Part shown: piece after piece, positions 1-8,016 of the stretch
How positions within the stretch are numbered: position 1 is the stretch's first letter
Layout of the letters: each line of letters begins with the position of its first letter
Virus record (IMG/VR): IMGVR_UViG_3300044617_000745
Span: 1 to 40,134 of that record
Length of the DNA stretch: 40,134 nucleotides
DNA from: a virus
Strand: one strand, 5' to 3'
The notes under the pieces: generated by a model
Told to the model about the DNA's origin: nothing
The model's database searches: none
The model's input: only the letters and a program-made list of their open reading frames with translations
Translations under genes and position numbers: made by a program

Positions 1-127
1 CCTAAGTATGCCTGCAGCCAGGGGTAGACGTCGAAGACATTGTTGATCACGCCGTTGGCTTGGCCTTCTTTGTACTGAACGCGCAGTTCGCCAAGTTCGA
101 CTTCTTTGTACAGCTGGTCCGGGTCGT
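1..127. repeat. terminal direct repeat, left copy (circular overlap)
   Basis: These 127 bases are identical to the last 127 of the window. The repeat starts and ends inside a coding frame, and fusing the copies gives an uninterrupted protein, so this is best read as assembler overlap of a circular contig rather than a physical terminal repeat. A length of exactly 127 is a common maximum k-mer size in short-read assembly (known practice). Confidence 0.9.
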
Positions 128-476
128 TTTGAGTGTTGGTGATGGCGTCGGTGTCGTTTGCCAGTTCACGCGCCAGTTCGTAGGTGGCGAACTTGATTTC
201 TTTCGGGATGACGTTGCAGACCAGTTCGACGCGGTCGATCAGCCAGTTGTTGCGGGGCCACTTCAAGGCCTGGCCGTTATCGCAGCGGTCGCCGTAAAAG
301 TTCAGGCTGTCGATCCAGCGCGTTGCTGAAATCAAAGCGCGGTTTTTTTGGTCGGTCGTTTTTGTGGTCCAGGTCGACGAGTCGGGAATTGTCTCGAAGT
401 AGGCGTCAGCTTCGGCCAGCGTTACGTAGCTGTTGGCCGATGCAGAACTCAAAGTGGCGTTAATTGTGGCTGGCAC
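1..476 (-). CDS. head-tail connector, DnaT-like family; crosses the circle junction
   Basis: The gene runs from a GTG at 474-476 leftward through base 1 and, across the junction, to the TGA at 39953-39955: 176 residues in total, of which the last 18 are encoded only at the right end. The N-terminal pattern (ANSYVTLAEADAYFE, then ALISATRWID and an LKWPRN motif) matches small proteins often annotated as putative DnaT-like ssDNA-binding, which in phages sit at the head-completion position right after the major capsid gene. I infer a connector or head-completion role from that position. GTG is the only plausible start because an in-frame TGA lies seven codons upstream. There is no good Shine-Dalgarno; a TACACT box lies 24 nt upstream. 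The next gene begins one base after its stop. Confidence 0.75.
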   Translation of the reverse strand, partial: MPATINATLSSASANSYVTLAEADAYFETIPDSSTWTTKTTDQKNRALISATRWIDSLNFYGDRCDNGQALKWPRNNWLIDRVELVCNVIPKEIKFATYELARELANDTDAITNTQNDPDQLYKEVELGELRVQYKEGQANGVINNVFDVYPWLQAYL

Positions 477-499
477 TGCACGGCGGCCGTCTTTGTTTC

Positions 500-505
500 A
501 GTGTA
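500..505 (-). promoter_or_regulatory. putative -10 box TACACT for the connector genes
   Basis: TACACT reads on the minus strand 24 nt before the GTG at 476 and just downstream of the capsid terminator, so connector genes could restart transcription here. No convincing -35 is visible. Confidence 0.35.
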
Positions 506-514
506 GCGGCAATG

Positions 515-539
515 AAAAAGCCCCACCCGAAGGTGGGGC
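515..539 (-). terminator. intrinsic terminator behind the major capsid gene
   Basis: On the minus strand an 8-bp GC stem (GCCCCACC with GGTGGGGC) closes a TTCG tetraloop and is followed by TTTTTC. It lies about 20 nt past the capsid stop. This is a textbook rho-independent terminator. Confidence 0.85.
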
Positions 540-560
540 CAGTAAAGATCTGATCGAAGA

Positions 561-1658
561 TCAGATGGTGCTGGTGTCTAGGGGGCTGTTGACCACGATG
601 CGCGACAGCGGGATAAGGTCGATGTCGTAGGTGGCCTGCCAGTTGTCCTTGTCGTACAGGCTGGCGTTGGTCGGGTTGTCCGAGGCCGAGATCCACTTGG
701 TGCCCATCACGTGGTAGGCGCTGTGGTAGTCGACCGAGAGGACGTCCTGCTTGGACAGGATGTTGCGGTCAGCTTCGATGCGGAGGTCCTGTTGGACGCC
801 CTCAAGGATGGTGCCGCTCTTCAGCAGGTAGCAGTTGAACTCACGCTGGTCGCCGCTGTCGCCAGGAGCAACAGTGTTGACCAGGGGGTCGATGATCACG
901 CGGCAGCCGGCAAATTCGCCGATGCTGCGGGCACCGATGCCCACGCCGCCACCGCCCCAAACAACAGCGCCGGAAGCCGCAAGGGCCGAGGTGCTAAAGG
1001 TCAGCATACCCACCTGATACAGGTAGTAGCCGACGGAGGGGTGGACAACCAGGATGTCCATTTCGTCGCCACGCTCGCCAAGGCGGGCGCGAGCTTCGGC
1101 AATGGTGGCAGCGGTCAGGAAGTTGACTTCGGTGGCACCAGAAGCGGTGCCTTTGCCCTTATACAGACCGTTGGCACCCAGAGGACCGTTGTTGGTGTCG
1201 GAAGCACCAAACAGGCCGTACAGGTGGCTGAACAGACGCTGGCTGTTCAGTTTGTTGATCGCGTCGGCAAGCTGGTTGCGGATGTGAAGCATGGGGTCTT
1301 CACCGGCCGCGAGCATTGCGACGTCGTCCACTGCATACGCAAAGCCGCGATGGCAGATGGTGGCGATCTGGGTACCTGTGCCGATCTTCTGAGGGGTCAG
1401 ATAGCCGGCGTTGCTGGTGCCCCAGGTGGCCGTCCCGTTCATGATCTCCTCGGTGGGAGCAGTCGGGTTAAATTCGGGGACTTGGATGCGGGTGCCGCCT
1501 TCGCGGGCATCCAGCAGCGAGTTGCGAACAACGGCGCCGCTCTTGATGAACAGCGAACGCTCTTTGATCGCCTCAGACACATAGGTGCTGAGGTTATTGC
1601 GCTTGACGATGTCCGCCAGAAGGACACCGCCGGAATAGTTCTGGAAAGGAGCAGCCAT
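561..1658 (-). CDS. major capsid protein
   Basis: A 365-residue protein with the overall pattern of an HK97-fold major capsid: N-terminal arm, a long variable middle, Gly-rich loop near residues 230-245 and a C-terminal part ending in SRIVVNSPLD. It follows a coiled-coil scaffold gene and precedes connectors, the usual head-module place, and is backed by a strong terminator as expected for the most abundant virion protein. The ATG has a GGAGG Shine-Dalgarno 5 nt upstream. The stop codon lies inside a short inverted repeat (548-565). The fold is inferred from size, context and general resemblance; I cannot assign a precise family. Confidence 0.85.
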   Translation of the reverse strand: MAAPFQNYSGGVLLADIVKRNNLSTYVSEAIKERSLFIKSGAVVRNSLLDAREGGTRIQVPEFNPTAPTEEIMNGTATWGTSNAGYLTPQKIGTGTQIATICHRGFAYAVDDVAMLAAGEDPMLHIRNQLADAINKLNSQRLFSHLYGLFGASDTNNGPLGANGLYKGKGTASGATEVNFLTAATIAEARARLGERGDEMDILVVHPSVGYYLYQVGMLTFSTSALAASGAVVWGGGGVGIGARSIGEFAGCRVIIDPLVNTVAPGDSGDQREFNCYLLKSGTILEGVQQDLRIEADRNILSKQDVLSVDYHSAYHVMGTKWISASDNPTNASLYDKDNWQATYDIDLIPLSRIVVNSPLDTSTI

Positions 1659-1713
1659 TGGGCCTCCGAAAGGTCAGGGGGTTTGCGTCCCAGTCACAGA
1701 CTTGGGTGGTGGT

Positions 1714-1726
1714 GCCTCACTGAGGC
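1714..1726. repeat. short perfect inverted repeat after the scaffold stop
   Basis: GCCTCA and TGAGGC flank one base directly after the scaffold stop codon, within the 68-bp scaffold-capsid spacer. With no U-run it is unlikely to be a terminator. It may be an mRNA processing or stability element that raises capsid over scaffold expression (inference). Confidence 0.35.
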
Positions 1727-2446
1727 TTAAAGACCGGCTTCCCTCTTCAGCACTGCTGCGAGTTCAGGGTCTTGGGCGGACAGCATCATCTGCTGCGTTA
1801 AGTTAATACTACCTTCCTTCCAGGGGTTGTTCATACCCGGAGCGACGGTAGAGGTGGGGTTGGGCTTGGCGCCCATTCCAGCGGCAGAGCTAGGTTTGAA
1901 GTGGTGCTCGAAGCCGGAGCCTGGGTTCTTCAGGTTGCTTAGATATGCCTGAAGGTCTTGTTCCACGCCGCCGTTGAGGACAACGACGCTGCCACCTTCG
2001 TTTTTGCGGAGGTTGTTTTGCAACAACATCAGCATTTGCTCGGCGTTAATTGCGCCAGCTTGGCTGATAGCCGACATCGCCGCTGTGCGCATTGTTGCGG
2101 CTTCGTTAGACGTGCGAAGGTCCTCCAGTTGGCGGTGGAGTTCGGCGATCTGCGTGTCTTTTTCTTGGGCGGTTTTGTTGGCTTCCTCCCAGAGATCTTT
2201 CCACTGGCCTTGGTCTTGGAGGACCTTCTTGCGTTGGTCGTCCTGTTTTTTGTAGACCTCGTCCAGCTTTGCCTTGATGCCTTGGAAACGTTCGTCGGCT
2301 TCGGCCGCTTGGACCTTTAGGGCATTGATCTGGGACTCGTACTCAGCCTTGATGCCCGAGACATCAAGAGTGGGTTGAGCGGTGTCGGCTCCAGCCACAG
2401 GCTGGGGTTCAGGCGCCACGGGCGTCTGGATGACTTGCTCTTCCAT
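1727..2446 (-). CDS. capsid scaffolding protein
   Basis: A 239-residue protein, hydrophilic and strongly helical. It has a Pro/Ala-rich acidic N terminus, a long predicted coiled coil at about residues 30-115 rich in Glu, Lys and Gln, and a Gly/Pro-poor amphipathic end. This is the classic scaffold profile, and it lies immediately upstream of the capsid gene in the direction of transcription. Scaffold acts inside the procapsid and leaves before DNA packaging. I see no protease domain, so maturation cleavage is not predicted from this gene. The function rests on position plus composition. Confidence 0.75.
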   Translation of the reverse strand: MEEQVIQTPVAPEPQPVAGADTAQPTLDVSGIKAEYESQINALKVQAAEADERFQGIKAKLDEVYKKQDDQRKKVLQDQGQWKDLWEEANKTAQEKDTQIAELHRQLEDLRTSNEAATMRTAAMSAISQAGAINAEQMLMLLQNNLRKNEGGSVVVLNGGVEQDLQAYLSNLKNPGSGFEHHFKPSSAAGMGAKPNPTSTVAPGMNNPWKEGSINLTQQMMLSAQDPELAAVLKREAGL

Positions 2447-2449
2447 GCG

Positions 2450-2629
2450 TTAGAACTCGGGGGTTTCGGTAGTGGGTTCGACGAAAACAGGCTCGCTGAT
2501 GGCCTTTTTCGGGGCCCGGCGAGCGGGTTTTTCGGGTTCAGGCTTTGCAGCCCGCGCAGCTTCGTCCATCTCGACCATTTCCCAGCGGAAACTGCCGTCC
2601 GGTTGCTGCACGTAATCCAGGCTCTTCAC
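2450..2629 (-). CDS. small hypothetical protein between fibre-like and scaffold genes
   Basis: An open frame of 59 residues from GTG at 2627-2629, reading MKSLDYVQQPDGSFRWEMVE and then a charged, Pro/Lys/Glu-rich tail ending in ETPEF. It fills the gap between the collagen-like gene and scaffold and ends 3 bases before the scaffold ATG. No Shine-Dalgarno is evident, and an ATT a few codons upstream is an alternative start, so the N terminus is uncertain. I do not recognise the family. The conserved-looking first half and tight fit make it likely to be a real gene. Confidence 0.55.
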   Translation of the reverse strand: MKSLDYVQQPDGSFRWEMVEMDEAARAAKPEPEKPARRAPKKAISEPVFVEPTTETPEF

Positions 2630-2674
2630 CAGCGGACTGTAAATAGTGCAGTTCTAGTCTACAACAAAAGAAGA

Positions 2675-3565
2675 TTAGGTAATCGTTGCGCCAACGTCGT
2701 CGATGTTGGCCGGGGACAAATTCACCCACGCGGTGCCGGTGTAGCCCTCGAAGGCGCCAGCGCTGGTGTTGAAGCGGATCATGCCTGTGGCTGGGGTGTT
2801 CGGGCGCTGTGCGGTTGTGCCAGTTGGTAGTTGGATGAACTGGTTTGTTGTAAGAAAGTTGGAGTTCAGGGAAACAACGCCGTCGCTGACTGCGATGCCG
2901 TTGCCGGCGGTCACAGTAGCGTTGCTGCCGGCAGGTCCTGTAGCACCAGTAGGGCCGGCGGCGCCCGTGGCACCTGTAGCGCCCGTTAAACCTTGGGGAC
3001 CTGTCTCGCCTTGTGGGCCCGTGGGGCCGGCAGGGCCTGTTTCGCCTTGTGGACCTGCTGGGCCGGTCAGACCAATTGGGCCTTGTTCGCCCTGGGGGCC
3101 TTGAGGACCTGTTGCTCCAGTTGGGCCGGTAGGTCCGGTGTCGCCTTGTGGACCTGCAGGTCCCGCAGGGCCGGTTGCGCCAGTTGAACCTGTTGGGCCG
3201 GTTGCGCCGGTTGGGCCAGCGGGTCCGGTGGGGCCGGCAGGGCCAGTAGCGCCTGTTGGTCCTGCAGGGCCTGCGTCTCCCTTGGCGGCCTCCGCTTGGT
3301 TGCCGCTGATTGTTAGTTGCGTGGTGCGGAGGCGGCCGTTCGTGTCTTTTGTGCCAAGTGCAACGGGCTCGCTAGGCCAGCCATTGCTGGACTTAGGGCC
3401 GTAAAGCTGTTTGGTGCGGCGGTCGATGTACCAGTCGCCGGAACTGCCCGCGTCGTCTGGAGGACCGTCGCCGGATAGCAGCGTCGTGAGATTTTTGAGT
3501 TTTTTGCTGAGTTTGACGAGCGCGGTGACTTGGGCCAGCGTCAGGTAGTCCTGTTTGGTGGCCAT
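2675..3565 (-). CDS. collagen-like repeat structural protein
   Basis: The protein has 296 residues. Residues 1-95 form a charged N domain with a [14 protein letters not shown] segment. About residues 97-213 are Gly-X-Y triplets ([12 protein letters not shown]), a collagen-like trimeric stalk. The end, with [19 protein letters not shown], is a small beta domain common at phage fibre ends. Such stalks are known in phage tail fibres. Here the gene sits in the head module, between portal and scaffold, so a capsid-surface fibre is as likely as a tail fibre. At DNA level the repeat is an imperfect 9-bp tandem, prone to length variation. Its ATG lies 5 bases past the portal stop. Confidence 0.8.
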   Translation of the reverse strand: MATKQDYLTLAQVTALVKLSKKLKNLTTLLSGDGPPDDAGSSGDWYIDRRTKQLYGPKSSNGWPSEPVALGTKDTNGRLRTTQLTISGNQAEAAKGDAGPAGPTGATGPAGPTGPAGPTGATGPTGSTGATGPAGPAGPQGDTGPTGPTGATGPQGPQGEQGPIGLTGPAGPQGETGPAGPTGPQGETGPQGLTGATGATGAAGPTGATGPAGSNATVTAGNGIAVSDGVVSLNSNFLTTNQFIQLPTGTTAQRPNTPATGMIRFNTSAGAFEGYTGTAWVNLSPANIDDVGATIT

Positions 3566-3569
3566 CCCG

Positions 3570-5120
3570 TCAGCCCATCATTGCTTGGATTAGACGCTCC
3601 ATCTGGTCGGTAGATATTCCGTCGGAGGAATTTTCTTCCTCTTCTTCGCGGGCTTCTTCCTCTGCAGACTCGGTGGCTTCGTTATCGTCGTCCATTGAGA
3701 CGCCGGCTGACAGGATTTCGCCTTGGCGCAGGATGTCGCGGAACTCTTCGCGGTCGATTACCTGCTGCGTGAACAGTGTCGTCAGGGCGGTAATGTCTTG
3801 GCCGATCAGGCGGTCGATGTCGAAGTCGCGGCTTACGTAGACCTTGGGGGGCTCCAGCTGGAGGTAGTTGGCGGCCAGGTTGAAGGCGCCTTGCAGCGTT
3901 TGCTGTAAATCCATCGAGACCATCGACAGCATCGAGTTGGTGTCGACGCGGTCCAGGCGGCGGGCGTCGGCAGATTCGGCGACAAACTTTTGCTGGCTCA
4001 GAGTGCTGATGCCCAGCGTCGCCATCTGCATCTGCAGTTCTTTTATTTCGTTTGACTGGGCCTCGAAAGCGCTAGACGCAGGCTCCACGTAATAAGCCTT
4101 GTTGCCGGGCTGCATCGCCAACGCATAATTAACGCTAATGGCAAGGTCCTTGGTTTGGTCGTCCCAGCCTTCGAGGACAAGCATGGGTTGGCTGGCGACA
4201 TGCAGGCTGTGGATCAGGTCGGCTTGGCGTTGGAAATGGGCCAGGTTTAGGTAGGCGATGTCCAGTAGTGGGGGTTTGCTGACCAGCGTGTCGGTCTTGT
4301 TCGAGTAAAGGGTTACGAGGGGAATTTCGCCCAAACTGTAAGCGCCAGTTTCAACTAGCTCGTAGTTGCCGCCCGTGGGGCCTGTTACGTCAAACGAGTT
4401 GGGGTACGGCATTTGGCCGTACATGTCCTTGCGGCTCTCCAGTTGGCGGTAGATCTCGTAGCGGCCTGGCTCGATGACGCGGATCTGGTCGTACACTTTT
4501 TCGCCGAAGCGGCCGTCGGGGACGATCGCTTTCTCCGCAATGCGGACCTGGATCAACTTGCCGTAGTTGACCTCGCGGTCCAAGCGCCAGCCGTACACAT
4601 TCTGCGGGTCGACCTCGATCCAGTACGGGCGGCGGTTTAGAGCGCGTTCTTCCGCCAGGCTGCGGGCGCCAGTTGGGGCCGGGAAATCGACCAGTGTGTG
4701 GCAGTGGCCATAGGTAAGGGCGCAGATCAGTAGGCGGCGGGCATACTCGTCTAGGTCAGAGCCGCAACCGTCGACGTCTTTGGCGAAGATTTCGCTCCAG
4801 TAGGGGTCGCCTTCGAGGACGATCGGTTTGCGTAGGATCAGGCCGGCAGCGGCGCGGACCAGTCGTTGGGTGAAGGGTGAGAAGACGGCGCGGTTGACGC
4901 GGGCCAAGTAGGCCGTGTAATCCTCGCGGGGTTCTAGGGGGAGGAAGGTTTCGCTGTTTTCGCGCAGGTATTCGGTGCCTAGGCTGACCGCTTTCATGAT
5001 TTCCCAGCCGCGCATCATGTCCAGCACGGCGCGGGTGCGCGTGAAGGGTGAGTCAGTCGGGCCTTCGAAGGTCGAACTGACAAGATGGGTGCGGATTTGG
5101 CCGGGAACTGCGTAGGTCAT
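3570..5120 (-). CDS. portal protein (DUF4055-type)
   Basis: A 516-residue protein. Its start, with a short N domain and the segment around residues 25-80 containing [21 protein letters not shown] and [20 protein letters not shown], resembles the DUF4055 family of phage portals. A long helical C-terminal half contains [24 protein letters not shown], typical of portals, followed by a very acidic [11 protein letters not shown] tail. It would form the dodecameric ring at the capsid vertex through which the terminase pumps DNA. It stands between the terminase block and the capsid genes, as expected. Starts 4 bases after the preceding gene. Confidence 0.88.
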   Translation of the reverse strand: MTYAVPGQIRTHLVSSTFEGPTDSPFTRTRAVLDMMRGWEIMKAVSLGTEYLRENSETFLPLEPREDYTAYLARVNRAVFSPFTQRLVRAAAGLILRKPIVLEGDPYWSEIFAKDVDGCGSDLDEYARRLLICALTYGHCHTLVDFPAPTGARSLAEERALNRRPYWIEVDPQNVYGWRLDREVNYGKLIQVRIAEKAIVPDGRFGEKVYDQIRVIEPGRYEIYRQLESRKDMYGQMPYPNSFDVTGPTGGNYELVETGAYSLGEIPLVTLYSNKTDTLVSKPPLLDIAYLNLAHFQRQADLIHSLHVASQPMLVLEGWDDQTKDLAISVNYALAMQPGNKAYYVEPASSAFEAQSNEIKELQMQMATLGISTLSQQKFVAESADARRLDRVDTNSMLSMVSMDLQQTLQGAFNLAANYLQLEPPKVYVSRDFDIDRLIGQDITALTTLFTQQVIDREEFRDILRQGEILSAGVSMDDDNEATESAEEEAREEEEENSSDGISTDQMERLIQAMMG

Positions 5121-5124
5121 CGGG

Positions 5125-5397
5125 TCACCATTTCACCTTATCGGCCCAGTAGGCGGCGGACATTTTGCCTTTCTTTATGTTAGAGGCATGACGCGCTTTG
5201 AACGATGCCCTTCTGGCCTTCGCTGCTTCTGTTTCTCCTGTTTTTGGTGGTGAGCCAGTTACGCCCTGTTGGCCGAAACGGATAAGTTTTACTTTGTCGC
5301 CGTCTTTTGCGAGGACAACGTGTGATTTTTCGGGGTGATTGGGGGTGCGTTTGGGTTTGTTATAACCCTCGAAGCGTTCGCCGCGATACTCAATCAT
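5125..5397 (-). CDS. small basic conserved phage protein
   Basis: 90 residues, rich in Lys and Arg. A beta-like first part contains KVKLIRFGQQGV, followed by a basic KARRASFKARHAS segment and the ending KMSAAYWADKVKW. Short proteins with this architecture are frequent in cyanophage genomes, where they have no known function; the basic motif suggests nucleic-acid contact (inference). Its ATG overlaps the end of the upstream gene by 8 bases, indicating translational coupling, and it ends 4 bases before the portal ATG. Confidence 0.7.
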   Translation of the reverse strand: MIEYRGERFEGYNKPKRTPNHPEKSHVVLAKDGDKVKLIRFGQQGVTGSPPKTGETEAAKARRASFKARHASNIKKGKMSAAYWADKVKW

Positions 5398-5590
5398 CGT
5401 CTTCGGGCTCCTCGTCGTCGGGATCGGGAAGGGGCACCAGCACTTCGATTCCGTGGGCGAGCATTGTGATAAATCCGCCCAGAGTCTCGGGTATTGATGG
5501 TGTTTTGAAGGCGAATGTGGCGTGAGTGAGGCCGTCTTCCGCGTCGATTTCGATGTGGATGCAGCCGCCGTTAATGGTTTGGATTGCCAT
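5390..5590 (-). CDS. hypothetical acidic small protein
   Basis: 66 residues starting MAIQTINGGCIHIEIDAEDG; the central part could form a small alpha/beta fold, and the last 12 residues are almost all Asp, Glu and Pro. The start is the ATG at 5588-5590, which shares bases with the TAA of the preceding gene (TAATG), so this start is preferred over longer frames. No family recognised. It lies in the packaging-portal cluster and is probably cotranscribed. Confidence 0.6.
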   Translation of the reverse strand: MAIQTINGGCIHIEIDAEDGLTHATFAFKTPSIPETLGGFITMLAHGIEVLVPLPDPDDEEPEDDD

Positions 5591-5934
5591 TAGCCGTGGT
5601 ACGCAACTGCGATGTATGGGGTTACGTCGGGAGTACCAGAGTCGACTTGCGAGATGCGTAGTCTGACTTTGGCTGCGGGTTTGCCGTCGTAGAAGTAAAC
5701 GTAGGCTCCAGCGGAGTTGATGGTTTTGGCGGTTTCGATAGTGAACCAGTTGCCGTTGAAGCTGCACTCGATGGCGAGTTTGAAGTTGGCAGCGCCGACG
5801 ACGGTGGCGGCCATGCTGTAGCTGCCCGAGTGAGCAGGGATCTCGAACCAGTCGTCGAGGGCGGTGAGTTTGGCGCCGGTGTATTCGACGATGTTTGTGT
5901 GGCGGTCGATGGCGGTGATAGCTTTGGCGGCCAT
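5590..5934 (-). CDS. hypothetical beta-rich structural protein
   Basis: 114 residues with alternating hydrophobic strands, aromatic-rich (DWFEI, NWFTIETA, AYVYFYDG) and with few charges. The pattern resembles a compact beta-sandwich such as head decoration or spike-base proteins, but I recognise no family. It is in the block between large terminase and portal. Upstream spacing is 2 bases, and its stop overlaps the next ATG (TAATG). Confidence 0.6.
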   Translation of the reverse strand: MAAKAITAIDRHTNIVEYTGAKLTALDDWFEIPAHSGSYSMAATVVGAANFKLAIECSFNGNWFTIETAKTINSAGAYVYFYDGKPAAKVRLRISQVDSGTPDVTPYIAVAYHG

Positions 5935-5936
5935 GA

Positions 5937-6110
5937 TTACTTGCTCCGTTTTTTGGTGGGTTTAGCCGGTTTGGCGGTTTTGGCGGCTGCTTTGAAGGCA
6001 GCGTCGGTTGGGGCGCCTTTTGAGCCAGGCTTACGCATTTTTTCGTTGCTTCCGGCAGCGATGCGCTTGCGCTTGGCGTTGATGTTGGCGTAGAGGCCGG
6101 GTTTAGCCAT
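5937..6110 (-). CDS. small Lys-rich conserved protein
   Basis: 57 residues from ATG at 6108-6110: MAKPGLYANINAKRKRIAAG, then a motif KMRKPGSKGAPTDAAF and an Ala/Lys-rich tail. I recall highly similar short proteins near terminase genes of environmental phages; no function is known. About a third of the residues are basic, suggesting DNA or capsid-interior binding (inference). The ATG overlaps the stop of the gene before it by one base, a coupled arrangement. Confidence 0.7.
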   Translation of the reverse strand: MAKPGLYANINAKRKRIAAGSNEKMRKPGSKGAPTDAAFKAAAKTAKPAKPTKKRSK

Positions 6111-6277
6111 TACTTGGTCCTCTTTTTGCGGGTTTGACCAGCCTCGGAGAGGGCGATGGCGATTGCCTGCTTGCGGCTGGTTACTTTTTTGCCCGAGCTG
6201 GACTTAAGGGTGCCAGCGCCGTACTCCTCCATTACCTTGGAGACCTTTTTCTGGGCTTTTGTGGGCTTTTTGGCCAT
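6110..6277 (-). CDS. DUF6496-like small basic protein
   Basis: 55 residues from ATG at 6275-6277, containing VMEEYGAGTLKSSSGKKVTS followed by RKQAIAIALSEAG. This GTLKSSSGKKV-x-SRKQAIAIALSEA core is the signature I associate with DUF6496, short basic proteins of unknown function in phages and bacteria. A GGAG Shine-Dalgarno lies 6 nt before the start. It ends in TAATG overlap with the next small gene. Confidence 0.75.
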   Translation of the reverse strand: MAKKPTKAQKKVSKVMEEYGAGTLKSSSGKKVTSRKQAIAIALSEAGQTRKKRTK

Positions 6278-6297
6278 GGCTCCAGGGGATTTGTCTC

Positions 6298-6303
6298 AGT
6301 CTA
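6298..6303 (-). promoter_or_regulatory. putative -10 box TAGACT
   Basis: TAGACT on the minus strand, 21 nt before the ATG at 6277 and within 12 nt of the terminase stop; the same hexamer precedes the holin gene at a similar distance. It could serve the small-protein, portal and capsid block. Confidence 0.35.
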
Positions 6304-6309
6304 CGGTGG

Positions 6310-7557
6310 TTAGTAGAGGCGGTAGTTGGTGCTGCCGAGCTTGGAGTAGTTGACGAGGTTGAATTGTTGGAGGCAGAGGTAGCCGAAGGCGTCGAAAGCG
6401 TGGTCGACGCCGAGATTTTTGTTGGGGAGGCCGGTATTTGGGGTGTAGGTCAGGGTGCGAAGGGATTTGATGAGTTCTTTGCAGCGGGGGTGGATGAGGG
6501 TGCGGCGTGTTCCAGCAGCGTCTAAAAGGGCGGTGTTGACGCACGTGACCTTGTCGCGGATTTTCCAGGGGGATTTTGGGCTGGAGACCGTGAAACCGCT
6601 GCGGCGGAGGATGTTGTGGTCGGTGAGTCCCACGCCGCTGGTTTTGCGGGCGCCGCCGGTGGGGTCTGGGCAGGCAATAATGCGGCGATCCACGCCGAAG
6701 CGGCGGGTGACCTCCTCGGCAAAGTCCCACGTGGTGGCGCCACCCGTCATCATGATTTCGTCGAAGACGTAGAGCGTGTCGTCTTTTTTGACCGCGCAGA
6801 TGCCCGACATCGGGTCCACGTTGAAGTCCACCCCCAGCAAAAGGGGCAGGATTGGGATGTCGGCGGCCTCGGGGTTGATGTTGCTGTCTCCGAAGGAGAC
6901 CGCCACTAGGCCGGAAAGATTCTCGAAGCTGGCTTCAAATTCTTGGCGGAAGGTGCGGGCGTCGAGTTGGCCTCGGGCGGCTTCGATTTCTTCCGGTGGG
7001 ACGTTGTCGCCTTCGATTGTCGTGAATTGCCAGCGGCTCCAGTCGTTGTCGCCGCTTTCGGCGTATTGCCATAGTTCGTAGAACCAGCTGGCGGTGCCGT
7101 CGGGGGTGGAGATGAACAAAGCCCAGCCTTGTTTGTCCGCTAAAGCCGGGCGGATTACTTCGAACCAGACCTCGGCGTCCATGAAGGCGGCTTCGTCCAG
7201 CACCACGCCGGCCAAACTGCGGCCGCGCAACGCCATTGCGTTTTCGGTGCCCTTTAATTCGATCGTGCTGCCGTTTACCAGCTCAATCTTCAGGTCGGTT
7301 TCGTTCTTGCTCTTGATCCAGGCCTTTGGGACGAGCTTTTTCATCACCTTCCAGGCGATGTCCTTCGCCATTCGGTATGTAGGGGCCGCGTAAAAGAACG
7401 TTTCGCCCGGCCGCTCGATCGCCCCACGCAATAATTCGATACATGACAGGTAGCTTTTGCCGAAGCGGCGGCCGGCAACCAGCACACGGAAGCGTTTGCG
7501 GCTGCCAAACACCTCGCCTTGGGCCCAACGGAGCGTTAATGCTGGCGATTCGGGCAT
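6310..7557 (-). CDS. terL: terminase large subunit
   Basis: 415 residues, the usual length. The ATPase part has a Walker A-like GRRFGKS at 29-35, a Walker B hydrophobic run ending in D121-E122, and the coupling motif ISTP near 149-152. The C-terminal RNase H-like nuclease keeps its acidic residues: D244 (GVDFN), D298 (ACPDPTG) and D385/D389 (VDHAFDAFGY). It cuts concatemers and pumps DNA through the portal. The gene starts with ATG at 7557 without a clear Shine-Dalgarno, behind a TACACT box. The small subunit lies about 0.7 kb upstream, separated by two micro-genes. Confidence 0.92.
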   Translation of the reverse strand: MPESPALTLRWAQGEVFGSRKRFRVLVAGRRFGKSYLSCIELLRGAIERPGETFFYAAPTYRMAKDIAWKVMKKLVPKAWIKSKNETDLKIELVNGSTIELKGTENAMALRGRSLAGVVLDEAAFMDAEVWFEVIRPALADKQGWALFISTPDGTASWFYELWQYAESGDNDWSRWQFTTIEGDNVPPEEIEAARGQLDARTFRQEFEASFENLSGLVAVSFGDSNINPEAADIPILPLLLGVDFNVDPMSGICAVKKDDTLYVFDEIMMTGGATTWDFAEEVTRRFGVDRRIIACPDPTGGARKTSGVGLTDHNILRRSGFTVSSPKSPWKIRDKVTCVNTALLDAAGTRRTLIHPRCKELIKSLRTLTYTPNTGLPNKNLGVDHAFDAFGYLCLQQFNLVNYSKLGSTNYRLY

Positions 7558-7730
7558 TTAGTGGCCATTTTTCTAGCGGGTACCCTGCAGTGTATTACAA
7601 GAATCGCAACACTACCCCCAGGTGTGTAACAGAAGAAGGAGATGGGAATGTACCAGTAGGTTCCCTGGGACCCGTTACGGCACCGCCCGGATCCCGAACC
7701 CGCCCCCTGGGGGTCAGTGGTACGGCCGTA
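7558..7730. other. non-coding region upstream of terL; candidate packaging/regulatory site
   Basis: 173 bases without a supported gene. It holds a terL promoter box, an imperfect GGTTCCCTGGGACCC palindrome (7660-7674), a CCCCC-T-GGGGG palindrome (about 7703-7713) and, at its right edge, a perfect 12-bp palindrome. The spot between small- and large-terminase genes is where cos or pac sites often lie; I see no direct proof of either. Confidence 0.35.
7589..7594 (-). promoter_or_regulatory. putative -10 box TACACT for terL
   Basis: TACACT on the minus strand 31 nt before the terL ATG, preceded by TTGTAA. Identical to the boxes before the connector gene and the plus-strand HTH gene. Confidence 0.35.
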
Positions 7731-7731
7731 C
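7720..7731. promoter_or_regulatory. 12-bp palindrome GTACGGCCGTAC, possible operator
   Basis: Perfect dyad overlapping the stop codon of the micro TM-HTH gene; a half-site-like GTAGTACGGC recurs at about 7756-7765. It would be a natural binding site for a small dimeric HTH protein, but that link is inference. Confidence 0.3.
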
Positions 7732-7916
7732 TAGCCCGCGAGTGCTCGGCGGACGGTAGTACGGCTGCACTGCAGGTGATCAGCGATGCGCTGCTGCGTC
7801 CAGCCGTAGGACCGAAGCCGCCGTGCACGCTGGGGCCTGGACTCTGTGGCCCAGAGCAGGATCAGCAGGGGGAGCAGGAGCAGAGCGGTGATGGCCGCGA
7901 GGGTCGTTGTTGTCAT
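7731..7916 (-). CDS. membrane-anchored helix-turn-helix microprotein
   Basis: 61 residues. Residues 5-23 (LAAITALLLLPLLILLWAT) form one strong transmembrane helix with a short N terminus. An Arg-rich linker leads to a helix-turn-helix at about 36-58 (WTQQRIADHLQCSRTTVRRA), similar to resolvase/HTH_23-type motifs. A single-pass membrane protein with only an HTH behind it is unusual. It could hold DNA at the membrane or be a membrane-tethered regulator (inference). It has its own TACTGT box and the same GGCA-rich leader directly before ATG as three neighbouring genes; there is no Shine-Dalgarno. Confidence 0.7.
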   Translation of the reverse strand: MTTTTLAAITALLLLPLLILLWATESRPQRARRLRSYGWTQQRIADHLQCSRTTVRRALAG

Positions 7917-7949
7917 GGCGTGGTGTGCCGAAGGACTCCCTAGTCTTGC

Positions 7950-7955
7950 ACAGTA
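7950..7955 (-). promoter_or_regulatory. early promoter -10 box TACTGT
   Basis: Minus-strand CTTACTGTGCAAGACT, one of the recurring TAYTGTGYGAG elements, 34 nt before the ATG at 7916. It abuts the terminator at 7960-7981. Confidence 0.45.
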
Positions 7956-7956
7956 A

Positions 7957-7981
7957 GAAGCCGGACCCGTGGGAGTCCGGC
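7957..7981 (-). terminator. hairpin terminator behind the 39-residue gene
   Basis: Perfect 7-bp stem GCCGGAC/GTCCGGC with an 8-nt loop, followed on the minus strand by TTCTT. It lies 36 nt past the stop of the 8017-8136 gene. The weak U-run lowers certainty. Confidence 0.5.
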
Positions 7982-8016
7982 CAGATGTTGATAAAACGTA
8001 ACGTAGTGCCTTTGTA

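Noticed and set aside
1-127. T7-type physical direct terminal repeat
   Set aside because: The repeat begins and ends inside one gene whose frame is only complete after circularisation, and its length equals a usual assembler k-mer.
711-1730. Long open frame on the plus strand opposite the major capsid gene (339 codons)
   Set aside because: It is antisense to a confident capsid gene, has no ribosome site and a composition typical of a mirrored GC-rich coding strand.
2930-3290. Tandem short repeats that might suggest a CRISPR or satellite
   Set aside because: They are in-frame Gly-X-Y codons of the collagen-like gene with no spacer structure.
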